DNA from: Planococcus donghaensis MPA1U2
GTDB taxonomy: Bacteria; Bacillota; Bacilli; Bacillales_A; Planococcaceae
Reading direction: 5' to 3'
NCBI RefSeq assembly: GCF_000189395.1
Contig: NZ_AEPB01000001.1
Coordinates: 62,001 to 126,000 of the forward strand
Length of the DNA stretch: 64,000 nucleotides
Of the stretch, positions 55,991 through 64,000 are shown piece after piece (position 1 is the stretch's first letter; every line of letters starts with the position of its first letter). Under the pieces are notes generated by a model, which saw only the letters and a program-made list of their open reading frames with translations, did no database searches and was not told the origin of the DNA. Position numbers and translations under genes: made by a program.

Positions 55991-56652
55991 GACTTCACCC
56001 CTATATATTTATCCACTATAGCGATCACTTCGTGGAAAGTTTCGAATGGTTGATAATCGATTCTAGCATCTTTGCATTTTTCGGCCAGTAAATCTCTAGC
56101 GATGACAAAATCAGCTTCTTTAGCGGCTTCCCAGTCACTAATCGAATCTCCGATAACAATGCTGTTAGTGCCTTCGACTAAAAGTTCACGAATGATAGAT
56201 GGTTTACAGCATCCACAGCCTTGACTCGTACAGATGTCATCACAGCCATGCGGAAACTCGATATTGATCAGATCTTTTGAAAAATCTGCGCTGTTGCAAT
56301 AGATGTCGTCAAACGGACCGAAAGGGTCAAGAAGAGGATACACAAAAAAATCAATGCCACCGCTGACAATGTATAAAGAAAGTTCATGGTTTTTTACATA
56401 GGACACAAAATCACGAAAGCCTTCTCGTATTTCCGCTTGTTCGAGAACATATGAAATAATGTCATCTTTTTCTGCGACGGGAAGTAGTGAAAACATTTTC
56501 GCTACACCCTCACGTATAGTTATAGATTGGTCGAGAATTTGGTTTTTAATGGGCTCCCAACCAGGCGGATCGAATTTTTTCATGATGGCAATGATGTTAT
56601 CGTTGGCTGTAATTGTGCCATCAAAATCGCAAAAAATAATTGGTTTGTTCAA
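55987..56652 (-). CDS. mtnX: 2-hydroxy-3-keto-5-methylthiopentenyl-1-phosphate phosphatase
   Basis: A 221-residue HAD phosphatase that removes phosphate to give acireductone. Motif I is FCDFDGTIT near the N-terminus, SGGIDFFV is motif II and [16 protein letters not shown] motif IV. The [14 protein letters not shown] insertion is typical of the MtnX branch. I place the start at TTG 56652: GGGGG lies about 8 bp upstream and the TTG overlaps the mtnW stop as TTGA. An ATG at 56667 inside mtnW is the alternative. Confidence 0.93.
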   Translation of the reverse strand: MNKPIIFCDFDGTITANDNIIAIMKKFDPPGWEPIKNQILDQSITIREGVAKMFSLLPVAEKDDIISYVLEQAEIREGFRDFVSYVKNHELSLYIVSGGIDFFVYPLLDPFGPFDDIYCNSADFSKDLINIEFPHGCDDICTSQGCGCCKPSIIRELLVEGTNSIVIGDSISDWEAAKEADFVIARDLLAEKCKDARIDYQPFETFHEVIAIVDKYIGVKS

Positions 56653-57872
56653 GTTTTTGACCCCCATAACTCAAGTGCTGTTTGTAGTTGTTCGTGCTGT
56701 TTACTGGCATTTTGTAAGGTTTCTCCTTGCAGTACGGCATCAATCGCTTGTCTAAAAGCTTGTCCGCCGCCAACCGCTCCAGCTGGATGTCCGTGAACAC
56801 CACCACCGGCATTAATCACACTATCGATGCCATAGTCAGCCATTAGCAATGGAACAAGTCCTGGGTGAATACCGGCTGATGGAACTGGAAAACTGCGTTT
56901 TAAGGGGCTTTCCTTAGTTAATTCTTCACCGAGTGACAGGGCAGAAGCTTTTTCCAATGCGACACTTCCGTAAGGAGATGGGAAAAGTGAGAAATCTGCG
57001 CCAGCATAACGGGTCAGTTTGCCAAGTGCCAGTGATGTGGCAAGTCCATAAAAAGCAGAAGAAGTAAAAGCACCGCTGAATGCGGGGTGTGCCATCAGAG
57101 GCAAAGCAATATCTTCGTCTTCAACGAGCTCTTGCATAACATCCAAGCCGTATGCGTGAACATTGAACAATAGCGCATCAGCACCTAGTTCGCGCGCTTT
57201 TTTGGCTTTTCCTCTCAGCTCAGAGGTTCGTCCTGAAAGGTTTACTGCATAAAGTGTACGGTGACCCGTTTCCTCATAAACCTGTTTTAATACTTCTTTG
57301 CCTGTAGTAATTCTCTTTTCAAATGGAGTCAGAGGGTTATCAAATAGAATTTCATCATCTTTAACGAGATCTACGCCGCCTAATGCTTGATGACGCAATT
57401 GAGTAGATAAGTACTCTAAGTCACGGCCGATGACGCCTTTGAATATGCTCATGAGAAGTGGTCGGTCAGTAACCCCAAGTGTATGGCGGATTTCTTCAAT
57501 ACCAAAGCGAGGTCCGGGAAAATGCTTCAATAAGTCATCGCTGAATTCCAGATCCAATAGCTTTACTTCACCATCCAAAGATAATTTTCCGAAAACGGTA
57601 GTTAAGATGGCCGGAAGGTCCGCTGAGAAATTTGCTGATGGATAAGCGATCGCAACTTCAGCTTTTATCAAACCTGGCTTTACTGGATGGGGATTTTCTT
57701 CAAATTCTTTTATGGAAATAACATTTCCTTTATGACGTTTTAATTGCTCTTGCTCAAGAAGTGGCAGGTTGGTCCAAGACCCGATTGTCAGTCCTAGCGC
57801 TATGCCTTCAGCTTTTTGCTCAAAAGATCCAGGATTTCCATATAATTGATAAATAGCAGTTAAAGTGCTCAT
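56649..57872 (-). CDS. mtnW: 2,3-diketo-5-methylthiopentyl-1-phosphate enolase (RuBisCO-like protein)
   Basis: A 407-residue form-IV RuBisCO homologue that acts as an enolase, not a carboxylase. The metal-site motif [10 protein letters not shown] places the carbamylated lysine at Lys171. The barrel continues through [17 protein letters not shown] and ends with [20 protein letters not shown], the phosphate-binding part. ATG at 57872 has AGGAG 10 bp upstream; a GTG three codons earlier is possible. It is the first gene of the leftward unit, after a SAM-I riboswitch. Confidence 0.96.
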   Translation of the reverse strand: MSTLTAIYQLYGNPGSFEQKAEGIALGLTIGSWTNLPLLEQEQLKRHKGNVISIKEFEENPHPVKPGLIKAEVAIAYPSANFSADLPAILTTVFGKLSLDGEVKLLDLEFSDDLLKHFPGPRFGIEEIRHTLGVTDRPLLMSIFKGVIGRDLEYLSTQLRHQALGGVDLVKDDEILFDNPLTPFEKRITTGKEVLKQVYEETGHRTLYAVNLSGRTSELRGKAKKARELGADALLFNVHAYGLDVMQELVEDEDIALPLMAHPAFSGAFTSSAFYGLATSLALGKLTRYAGADFSLFPSPYGSVALEKASALSLGEELTKESPLKRSFPVPSAGIHPGLVPLLMADYGIDSVINAGGGVHGHPAGAVGGGQAFRQAIDAVLQGETLQNASKQHEQLQTALELWGSKT

Positions 57873-57904
57873 TGAATTCACGCTCCTATGTAATGTTAAA
57901 AAAT

Positions 57905-57932
57905 AAAAAACCTCTTCAAATAAGAAGAGGTT
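57905..57932 (-). terminator. S-box-controlled terminator before mtnW
   Basis: On the minus strand AACCTCTTC pairs with GAAGAGGTT, followed by TTTTTT. The left arm plus loop (CTTCTTATTT, 57927-57918) can pair perfectly with AAATAAGAAG (57956-57947), the 3' strand of aptamer helix P1, forming the antiterminator. Confidence 0.92.
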
Positions 57933-57947
57933 AAGGGCTTTAACAAC

Positions 57948-58057
57948 TTCTTATTTCTCAGTCATTGTTTCTGACTGCAAGAATTAGCACCGTGTCCATT
58001 GCTGGACCGGTTGCCGGGTATCATAGGGCTTGTCCCTCCACCTGCTCTAAATAAGAA
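57948..58057 (-). ncRNA. SAM-I (S-box) riboswitch of mtnWXBD
   Basis: Read leftward: P1 strand TTCTTATTT, then AGAGCAGGTGGAGGGAC, GGC/GCCC, GATACCCGGCAACC, a short P3, GGTGCTAATTC and the closing P1 strand AAATAAGAA. These are the conserved S-box blocks. P1 is a perfect 9-bp helix. S-adenosylmethionine binding should terminate transcription before mtnW. Confidence 0.96.
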
Positions 58058-58158
58058 AGAATATGAAATTGGATAGCTTATTTTTATAAAGTGATTTAAG
58101 TAGTGATTATTCATGAGCGCACTCAGATTTCTTGAGATGCTGTCTAGAAGTAATTTTG

Positions 58159-58187
58159 ATTATTTCACGTGTACAAGAGTCTGTCAA
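58159..58187 (-). promoter_or_regulatory. Promoter of the mtnWXBD unit
   Basis: On the minus strand TTGACA (58187-58182), a 17-bp spacer and AATAAT (58164-58159). Confidence 0.75.
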
Positions 58188-58226
58188 CTCTATTGTTGCA
58201 AAATTGTTTTTATTTAAAAAATAGGA

Positions 58227-58256
58227 TTGACAGTCAATTCTGAAACATGATAGGAT
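58227..58256 (+). promoter_or_regulatory. Promoter of the mtnKA-transporter unit
   Basis: TTGACA (58227-58232), an 18-bp spacer and TAGGAT (58251-58256). The two divergent -35 boxes are about 40 bp apart. Confidence 0.55.
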
Positions 58257-58287
58257 TCTTTTCAGAACTTAATAGCGTGACTAGTAG

Positions 58288-58445
58288 TACTCTTATCAAG
58301 AGCTGGCAGAGGGATTTTGGCCCGATGACGCCCAGCAACCGACCGTAATACCGTTGTGAGACGGGGCGCTTTGGCGCCAGGATGAAATTCCTGCAAGGCA
58401 CGGTGCTAATTCCATCAGAAATGTAATTTCTGAAAGATAAGAGGC
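58288..58445 (+). ncRNA. SAM-I (S-box) riboswitch of mtnKA, with enlarged P3
   Basis: P1 pairs CTCTTATC (58290-58297) with GATAAGAG (58436-58443). The blocks AGAGCTGGCAGAGGGA, GGCCCGATGACGCCCAGCAACC and GGTGCTAATTCC are present, and P4 is TCAGAAAT/ATTTCTGA. The arm between CAACC and GGTGC is about 65 nt, with an extra GGCGC-type hairpin, against about 25 nt in the neighbouring S-box. Confidence 0.95.
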
Positions 58446-58465
58446 ATGGAATCTCTCTTATTCTG

Positions 58466-58493
58466 GCCTCTTTCTTTTAGAAAGAGGCTTTTT
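58466..58493 (+). terminator. S-box-controlled terminator before mtnK
   Basis: GCCTCTTTC (58466-58474) pairs with GAAAGAGGC (58480-58488), followed by Ts. AAGAGGC (58439-58445), partly the 3' strand of P1, can pair with GCCTCTT to form the antiterminator. Confidence 0.92.
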
Positions 58494-58521
58494 ATATTGC
58501 AGAGAAAAAGGAGAGAAAACA

Positions 58522-59712
58522 ATGACGCTTACTATTCCAACAACGTATAAAGGATTAACTGAAGCGACGGCAATTGCTTTAGCAAAGTCTGTCCATACCT
58601 TCGAGCCAACTGCCGAATTGAGTTGCCGAGAAATTGGAGACGGCAACTTGAATTATGTTTTCCAAATCGAAGATTCGAAAACAGGCAACCGTGTAATTAT
58701 TAAGCAAGCACTGCCATATGCCAAAATCATTGGCGAAAGTTGGCCACTGACTTTAAAGCGTGCAACGATTGAAGCCAATGTTCTTAGAAAGCACGGGGAA
58801 TTTGTGCCATCCTTGGTACCGGTCGTTTATGCGGCAGATGAAACATTGGCGATTACGGTGATGGAAGACTTGTCTCACCTTGTTATTGCACGAGAAGGGT
58901 TGATCAACGGACAAAATTTTCCTAAACTGTCGCAGGATATTGGAGAATACTTGGCGCAGACGTTGTTCCATACATCAGATTATGGTCTTCATCCTTTTGA
59001 AAAAAAACGTCTTGCTGCCGAGTTCACTAATCCAGAGCTTTGCAAGATCACAGAAGATCTTATTTTTACGGATCCATTTTTTGATCTTGAAACCAATAAT
59101 TACGAATCACAGCTTCAATCAACTGCAGAAGCAATTTGGAAAGACCAGAAATTACAATTAGAAGTAGCTAAATTGAAAAAGAGCTTTTTAACTGAATCAG
59201 AAGCTTTGTTACACGGCGATCTTCACACAGGCAGTATTTTTGCCAATACAACTGAAACCAAAGTTATCGATCCAGAGTTTGGTTTTTATGGTCCAATTGG
59301 ATTCGATGTTGGCTTATTCCTAGGCAATTTGATTTTCCAATGGATTACGCGTGAAGGTATTGAGCGTCAGGTGATTGCCTCACATATTGAGAAAACGTGG
59401 GAAGTTTTTGCTTTTTCGTTTAGTGATCTATGGAAAAGGGAGAGCGTTGAATCGTTTAGAGACACTCAAGGTTATTTAGAATTTGTTCTAGATAAAGTGT
59501 TAACAGATGCGGCAGGTTTTGCGGGCTGTGAATTGATTCGCCGAACGATTGGTTTAGCTCACGTGAAAGATTTAGACAGTATAGCGGAGACAGAAAAAAG
59601 AATTAACAGTAAAGAACAAGCGCTATCTATAGGGCGAGCATTGATCTTGCAGCGTCAACAAATTGACTCAATCACTGATTTTCTAAAGATTTTACAGGAG
59701 GTGCACAAATGA
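58522..59712 (+). CDS. mtnK: 5-methylthioribose kinase
   Basis: A 396-residue kinase of the aminoglycoside-phosphotransferase fold making methylthioribose-1-phosphate. The GDGNLNYVF loop, the catalytic loop [12 protein letters not shown] and the metal motif [16 protein letters not shown] are all present. AAAGGAG precedes the ATG. It overlaps mtnA by 4 bp (ATGA). First gene after the rightward S-box. Confidence 0.96.
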   Translation: MTLTIPTTYKGLTEATAIALAKSVHTFEPTAELSCREIGDGNLNYVFQIEDSKTGNRVIIKQALPYAKIIGESWPLTLKRATIEANVLRKHGEFVPSLVPVVYAADETLAITVMEDLSHLVIAREGLINGQNFPKLSQDIGEYLAQTLFHTSDYGLHPFEKKRLAAEFTNPELCKITEDLIFTDPFFDLETNNYESQLQSTAEAIWKDQKLQLEVAKLKKSFLTESEALLHGDLHTGSIFANTTETKVIDPEFGFYGPIGFDVGLFLGNLIFQWITREGIERQVIASHIEKTWEVFAFSFSDLWKRESVESFRDTQGYLEFVLDKVLTDAAGFAGCELIRRTIGLAHVKDLDSIAETEKRINSKEQALSIGRALILQRQQIDSITDFLKILQEVHK

Positions 59713-60770
59713 GCATTCCTTTATCTATCAAATGGAATGGTCAACAACTGACTATTCTAGACCAACAAAAACTACCACACCTTATCGAATACGTAACACT
59801 TGAAACTATAGAAGATGTTTACGAAGCCATCTTTTCATTAAAAGTTCGAGGTGCTCCAGCCATTGGCATCACAGCCGCCTATGGATTGGCTCTTGGAGCT
59901 CAGCGGCATGAAACGGTTTCACTGGGAGCTTTTCAGCAATACATAAAAAAAGATGTATCTTACTTAAACGCTTCAAGACCAACAGCCGTTAACCTAGCTT
60001 GGGCGCTGAATCGTCTCCAGGATAAAGTTAGTGAAGCAACTAATGTTGAGCAGGCAAAGCAACTATTGTTAGCAGAGGCCATTAAGATTCATGAAGAAGA
60101 CGAAGCTTCTTGTCGACGTATCGGTGAGCATGCGTTGACGTTGTTAGAAGGGCGCACAAAAGTCATGACGATTTGTAATGCTGGTTCCATTGCGACTGCA
60201 AAATATGGCACAGCCCTGGCACCGTTTCATCTAGGCAGTGAACGCGGCCTTCATTTTGATGTCTATGCTTGCGAAACTCGTCCAGTTTATCAAGGTGCGC
60301 GTTTAACGGTATGGGAACTGCAACAATCAAACGTTGATGTGACCTTAATCACTGACAGCATGGCGGCACATACGATTAAAGCAAAAGGCATCGAAGCTAT
60401 TATTGTCGGTGCAGACCGCATTGCCGCTAATGGGGACACCGCAAACAAAATTGGTACTTTTAATTTGGCTTTATTGGCCAAAGCTTTTAATATTCCTTTT
60501 TATGTTGCGGCGCCAGTTTCGACATTCGATTTGGAGATTGAAGACGGGACGGCAATTCCGATTGAAGAGCGCAACCCGGAGGAAATTACTCATATGAATG
60601 GACGGCCGATTGCGCCACTTGGCACAAAAGTATTTAATCCCGCATTTGATGTGACACCGTCGCAGCTGATTACCGCAATTATTACCGAAAAAGGCATTAT
60701 TACCGCCGACTACCAAAAAAATATCTCTAGGTTGCTTGCCGCATCTATAAGAAAAGGAGAAAAAATATGA
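59709..60770 (+). CDS. mtnA: Methylthioribose-1-phosphate isomerase
   Basis: A 353-residue isomerase (eIF2B-alpha-like fold) converting methylthioribose-1-phosphate to methylthioribulose-1-phosphate. [19 protein letters not shown] and [17 protein letters not shown] are family signatures, with the catalytic Cys in [11 protein letters not shown]. It overlaps mtnK and, downstream, the binding-protein gene by 4 bp each, so all three are tightly coupled. Confidence 0.96.
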   Translation: MSIPLSIKWNGQQLTILDQQKLPHLIEYVTLETIEDVYEAIFSLKVRGAPAIGITAAYGLALGAQRHETVSLGAFQQYIKKDVSYLNASRPTAVNLAWALNRLQDKVSEATNVEQAKQLLLAEAIKIHEEDEASCRRIGEHALTLLEGRTKVMTICNAGSIATAKYGTALAPFHLGSERGLHFDVYACETRPVYQGARLTVWELQQSNVDVTLITDSMAAHTIKAKGIEAIIVGADRIAANGDTANKIGTFNLALLAKAFNIPFYVAAPVSTFDLEIEDGTAIPIEERNPEEITHMNGRPIAPLGTKVFNPAFDVTPSQLITAIITEKGIITADYQKNISRLLAASIRKGEKI

Positions 60771-61849
60771 AAAAACAATCGTTCTGGCTACTTGTCACTT
60801 TATTATTAATCGGTATTGTATTGGGTGCTTGTCAACCTAAAGGAGAGGTTACAGAAGAAAAAACTTCTTTAGAAACAGAAGCAAAAACCTCAGCTCATCC
60901 GCTTGCAGGTAAAGAAATTGCTTTAATCATGCAGATCAACCTCGGTACTTTTTCTGCACAATACATAGCAGGTGTTGAAGAGCAAATTAAAAATTTCGGA
61001 GGCAAAGTGACGGTTTTCACTTCTGAAGGAGATTTGGCAAAAATGGCTTCTAACTTAGATGCTGCGATTAACCAAGGCGTCGATGGTATTTTAATTGATC
61101 ACGGCACAAAAGAAGCGTTAAACCAAGGTGTGGAAAAAGCGCTAGAAAAAGGGATTTCAGTTGTGGCATTTGATGCAGGGATTGATATGGACGGCGTCGT
61201 TTCTTTGGAACAAGGCGATCAACAAATGGCACAGATGACTTTGGAAAAATTAGCACAAGACAATGAGGGCAAAGCCAATATCGTCAAAATTTGGACTGCT
61301 GGTTTTGCACCGATGGAAAGACGTCAAATAGCATATGAAAAATTCTTGGCAGATAACCCGAATATCCAAGAAGTCACAGCATTTGGATCTGCAACTAGCA
61401 ATACGGCATTGGATACGCAGTCACAAATGGAAGCAATATTGAAGCAATATCCAAATGAAGGAGAAATTACAGCAGTATGGGCTTCATGGGACGAATTTGC
61501 TAAAGGCGCTGTTCGTGCTATCGAACAGGCTGGTCGGACAGATATTAAAGTTTATGGAATCGATATGAGTGATGAGGATCTTCAGTTAATGCAAAAAGAA
61601 AACAGCCCTTGGCTAGCTTCTGCAGCGGTTGACCCAACAGATATTGGGCGCATTCAAGTGCGCTATTTATACCAATTGCTAAATGGAGAACAGCCGGAAG
61701 AAAAAGTAATTCTAGAACCTATATTTATTGAGGCACAGAATTTACCGGAAGAAGCGGTGACAACCGATAAACTGAGCGACTATATAGAAGGTTGGGGGTC
61801 AAGTGACCAAGGTTATACAGATGATTTGCGTGAATTAGAAGGACAATAA
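60767..61849 (+). CDS. ABC transporter sugar-binding lipoprotein, ribose type
   Basis: A 360-residue extracellular binding lipoprotein; lipobox LGAC with Cys22. The periplasmic-binding fold of the RbsB/LacI type is clear: [51 protein letters not shown] and [16 protein letters not shown]. Ligand unknown; its ATGA overlap with mtnA under the S-box suggests methylthioribose or a similar 5-thio-ribose. It differs from plain ribose transport by context only. Confidence 0.88.
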   Translation: MKKQSFWLLVTLLLIGIVLGACQPKGEVTEEKTSLETEAKTSAHPLAGKEIALIMQINLGTFSAQYIAGVEEQIKNFGGKVTVFTSEGDLAKMASNLDAAINQGVDGILIDHGTKEALNQGVEKALEKGISVVAFDAGIDMDGVVSLEQGDQQMAQMTLEKLAQDNEGKANIVKIWTAGFAPMERRQIAYEKFLADNPNIQEVTAFGSATSNTALDTQSQMEAILKQYPNEGEITAVWASWDEFAKGAVRAIEQAGRTDIKVYGIDMSDEDLQLMQKENSPWLASAAVDPTDIGRIQVRYLYQLLNGEQPEEKVILEPIFIEAQNLPEEAVTTDKLSDYIEGWGSSDQGYTDDLRELEGQ

Positions 61850-61863
61850 TTTTTATCAAATTG

Positions 61864-61894
61864 AGCTGTCCTGAAAAGTAGGACAGCTTTTTTA
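61864..61894 (+). terminator. Intra-operon terminator-like hairpin
   Basis: AGCTGTCCT pairs with AGGACAGCT and is followed by six Ts, between the binding-protein and ATPase genes. It probably makes the binding protein more abundant than the membrane parts. Confidence 0.8.
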
Positions 61895-61912
61895 CCAGAA
61901 AGGAGCATTGTT

Positions 61913-63421
61913 ATGGCGGAACCTTTACTTTCGATGTCGGCGATTGGAAAAAAATTCGGTACAGTGACAGCGTTGCAAAATGCAGAGTTCCACTTAAAAA
62001 AAGGTGAAGTTCATGCCATTCTAGGCGTCAATGGTGCGGGCAAAAGCACATTGATTAAAATCCTGTCCGGTGTTTATCAACAAGATAACGGAACTATCTA
62101 TTTGGATGGTTCTCTTGTTCAACTAGCCACGCCAAAGTCAGCTAAAGAAAAAGGGATTTATTGTGTCTATCAGGAAGTAGACACTGCAATTGTGTCGGAC
62201 TTAACGGTAGCAGAAAACATCTTGCTCGATACATTTGCCAACAAGGGTAAGTTGTTTATCTCAAGACAAAAACTCAACGACAAAGCTCGAATGATCTTAC
62301 ATGAGTTGCAAGTAGAACATATTAATGTGCAACAAAAAGCGATGCACCTAACTTTAGCGGAAAAACAGATGGTGTTAATTGCAAGAGCATTGGTCCATTC
62401 AGCAAAAATCATCATCTTTGATGAACCTACAGCTCCTTTATCAATTCATGAATCGGAAAAATTGTATGCCGTTATCTCGAAACTAAAACGAAAAGGCGTT
62501 GGATGTGTCTTTATTTCGCATCGGTTGCCAGAAGTGTTTGAAATTAGTGACCGGATTACCGTGATGCGTGAAGGAGCCTGGGTTGAAACTTATGCTACAG
62601 TCGCTGCCGATCAAAGTCAGGTGATAGAAGCAATGCTTGGTGAGGCACTGAGCCATGAATTGGAACCAAGCACGCACTTTCAAGGTGCACCTTTTCTGCA
62701 AGTGGAAAATTTATCGGATGGTGACAAACTTAAAAACTTGTCGCTTACGGTTTCATCAGGCGAAGTGGTTGGTGTGGTCGGTCTCGTCGGTGCCGGAAAA
62801 ACGGAACTTGCAAAAGCTTTATTTGGAGCAACTCCTCTTACGTCAGGCACGATAAAGCTTGAAGGCAAGGTGACCAAAATCAAGCACCCAGCTGACGCCA
62901 TCAAAGCAGGAATGGCATTAATTCCTGAAGAACGGAGAAAAGAAGGGTTATTTGTTCAGGAATCACTGGAGATTAACGCCACATTTCCAAACTTGAAAAA
63001 ATTCTCTAAAGGTTTGTTCATAAACCGTAAAGCTGAAAAAAGGTATGCAAATGAGATTATTGAACGTTTGCGCGTTAAAACTAGCAGTACTGACACTGCG
63101 CTTCTTCATCTAAGTGGTGGAAACCAGCAGAAAGTAGCAATTGGTAAATGGATTTCGCTCGATTCTGCTTTGTATCTATTTGATGAACCGACTAAAGGTG
63201 TGGATATTGGAGCGAAAGTGGATATTTTTAAATTGATCCGTCAATTGACGGAAAAAGGCAAAGGGTGTTTGTATTTTTCTAGTGAAATTCATGAAGCGAT
63301 CGGAATTTCTGATCGTATTCTCATTATGCACAATGGTCAAATCGTGAAGGAATTGTCACGGCAAGAAGCGACCCAAGAAAGGATTTTGTTGTATGCAAGT
63401 GGTGGAAAAGAACAATTTTGA
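61913..63421 (+). CDS. ABC transporter ATP-binding protein, RbsA-like double ATPase
   Basis: A 502-residue protein with two fused ABC domains. The first (about 1-235) has Walker A GVNGAGKST and Walker B IIFDEPTAPLS; its signature region reads LTLAEKQ rather than LSGGQ, a common degeneracy in this family. The second (about 250-500) has Walker-A-like VGLVGAGKTELAKA, signature LSGGNQQK and YLFDEPTKGVD. AAAGGAG precedes the ATG. It energises the transporter of the mtn unit. Overlaps the permease gene by 29 bp. Confidence 0.93.
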   Translation: MAEPLLSMSAIGKKFGTVTALQNAEFHLKKGEVHAILGVNGAGKSTLIKILSGVYQQDNGTIYLDGSLVQLATPKSAKEKGIYCVYQEVDTAIVSDLTVAENILLDTFANKGKLFISRQKLNDKARMILHELQVEHINVQQKAMHLTLAEKQMVLIARALVHSAKIIIFDEPTAPLSIHESEKLYAVISKLKRKGVGCVFISHRLPEVFEISDRITVMREGAWVETYATVAADQSQVIEAMLGEALSHELEPSTHFQGAPFLQVENLSDGDKLKNLSLTVSSGEVVGVVGLVGAGKTELAKALFGATPLTSGTIKLEGKVTKIKHPADAIKAGMALIPEERRKEGLFVQESLEINATFPNLKKFSKGLFINRKAEKRYANEIIERLRVKTSSTDTALLHLSGGNQQKVAIGKWISLDSALYLFDEPTKGVDIGAKVDIFKLIRQLTEKGKGCLYFSSEIHEAIGISDRILIMHNGQIVKELSRQEATQERILLYASGGKEQF

Positions 63422-64000
63422 GAAAAACAAGAGCTCAGTAAAAAACAATGCGGTTCAGTTTCTATTCAAATATGGCGCAATTGCTTTGCTGGTGTTTATC
63501 ATTTTTTATTTTAGTACAATCAGTGATGCCTTTTTTACATATGATAATTTCACGGACATTTTACGCTCGATTTCCATTGTGACATTATTAGCTTTAGGCG
63601 TGACGTTCACGCTTGTAGTAGGTGGCTTTGATCTGTCAGTGGGTTCGACAATGTCATTTTCAACCGTCGTTTCTGCATCATTAATGGTGTGGTACGACAT
63701 GCCGTTGTGGCTTGTTCTTATTCTGCCATTATTAATTGGAGTTTTAGTTGGTCTATTTAACAGCTTTCTCATTGTGATTATTGGCATTCCAGACTTGCTC
63801 GCAACTTTGAGCGTGATGTATATCGTAGCTGGTTTGCACCGAACTTATACGGAAGGCTACTCAATCTATAATAATATGCCTCTAACTTCAGGGAGCACCG
63901 CGCCTGGTCAATTGTCGGACGCCTTTCTTTGGATTGGCCAAGGACAATTAATGGGCCTGCCAGTTCCTGTTTGGATTATGCTAGTGATGGTTACGGCATC
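63393..64000 (+). CDS. ABC transporter permease, RbsC type, 3'-truncated by window end
   Basis: About 203 codons are present, open to the last base. The protein has a polar N-terminal 30 residues, then transmembrane segments. The motif TFTLVVGGFDLSVGSTMSF is the hallmark of RbsC-like (BPD_transp_2) permeases, and PDLLATLSVMYIVAGLHR follows. ATG at 63393 has AAAGGA 11 bp upstream and lies within the ATPase gene; a GTG at 63399 is an alternative. With the preceding two genes it completes a ribose-type importer. Any second permease or further mtn genes lie outside the window. Confidence 0.92.
   Translation, partial: MQVVEKNNFEKNKSSVKNNAVQFLFKYGAIALLVFIIFYFSTISDAFFTYDNFTDILRSISIVTLLALGVTFTLVVGGFDLSVGSTMSFSTVVSASLMVWYDMPLWLVLILPLLIGVLVGLFNSFLIVIIGIPDLLATLSVMYIVAGLHRTYTEGYSIYNNMPLTSGSTAPGQLSDAFLWIGQGQLMGLPVPVWIMLVMVTA

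Overview
The window looks like chromosomal DNA of a low-to-moderate-GC Gram-positive bacterium of the Bacillales, most likely Planococcaceae (Planococcus or a close relative). The evidence is strong AGGAGG-type ribosome binding sites with ATG, GTG and TTG starts, Bacillus-style control elements (S-box riboswitches, GlcT antiterminator, PerR, CcpA and Pho-type boxes), an RsbQ/RsbP pair and a divergent mtnKA/mtnWXBD locus. The genus is inference. No tRNA, rRNA, CRISPR array, intact insertion sequence or prophage was seen.

Region 1 (1-21.9 kb) combines second-messenger signalling with oxidant and electrophile defence. It holds the tail of a GH1 glucosidase, two membrane GGDEF-EAL proteins (421, 9886), a membrane GGDEF cyclase with an inhibitory site (15244), catalase-peroxidase KatG and AhpCF, both preceded by good PerR-type boxes. 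It also holds a TetR/old-yellow-enzyme/alcohol-dehydrogenase cassette with a palindromic operator, an HxlR/dehydrogenase pair and an HxlR/glyoxalase pair. The energy-stress module rsbQ-rsbP sits among them.

Region 2 (21.9-46 kb) is mostly carbon metabolism: mtlA-mtlR-mtlD, mqo, an orphan ECF S component, glcT-ptsG with an antiterminator/terminator leader, a HAD phosphatase, a cation diffusion facilitator, a SWIM-SNF2 helicase, a CoA-type Nudix hydrolase, ilvE, a Bcr/CflA exporter, an alkaline phosphatase behind four 11-bp-spaced Pho-like repeats, a lipoprotein and cstA behind a cre-like site.

Region 3 (46-54.7 kb) holds proBA with an attenuator-like leader, a GC-rich palindromic repeat, a DUF4395 protein and mgtE. 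A class-I cyclic-di-GMP riboswitch follows, placed directly before a secreted TIM-barrel-like protein. Convergent to that gene is a large membrane-anchored clan-GH-A-like glycosidase. With the three GGDEF proteins this makes a c-di-GMP circuit (makers/breakers plus an RNA sensor and a surface effector), the most interesting theme in the window.

Region 4 (54.8-64 kb) is a complete methionine salvage locus. Two divergent units (mtnW-mtnX-mtnB-mtnD leftward; mtnK-mtnA rightward) each start with their own SAM-I riboswitch. The rightward unit continues into a ribose-type ABC transporter (binding lipoprotein, double ATPase, permease cut by the window end), which context suggests imports methylthioribose or a related thio-sugar.
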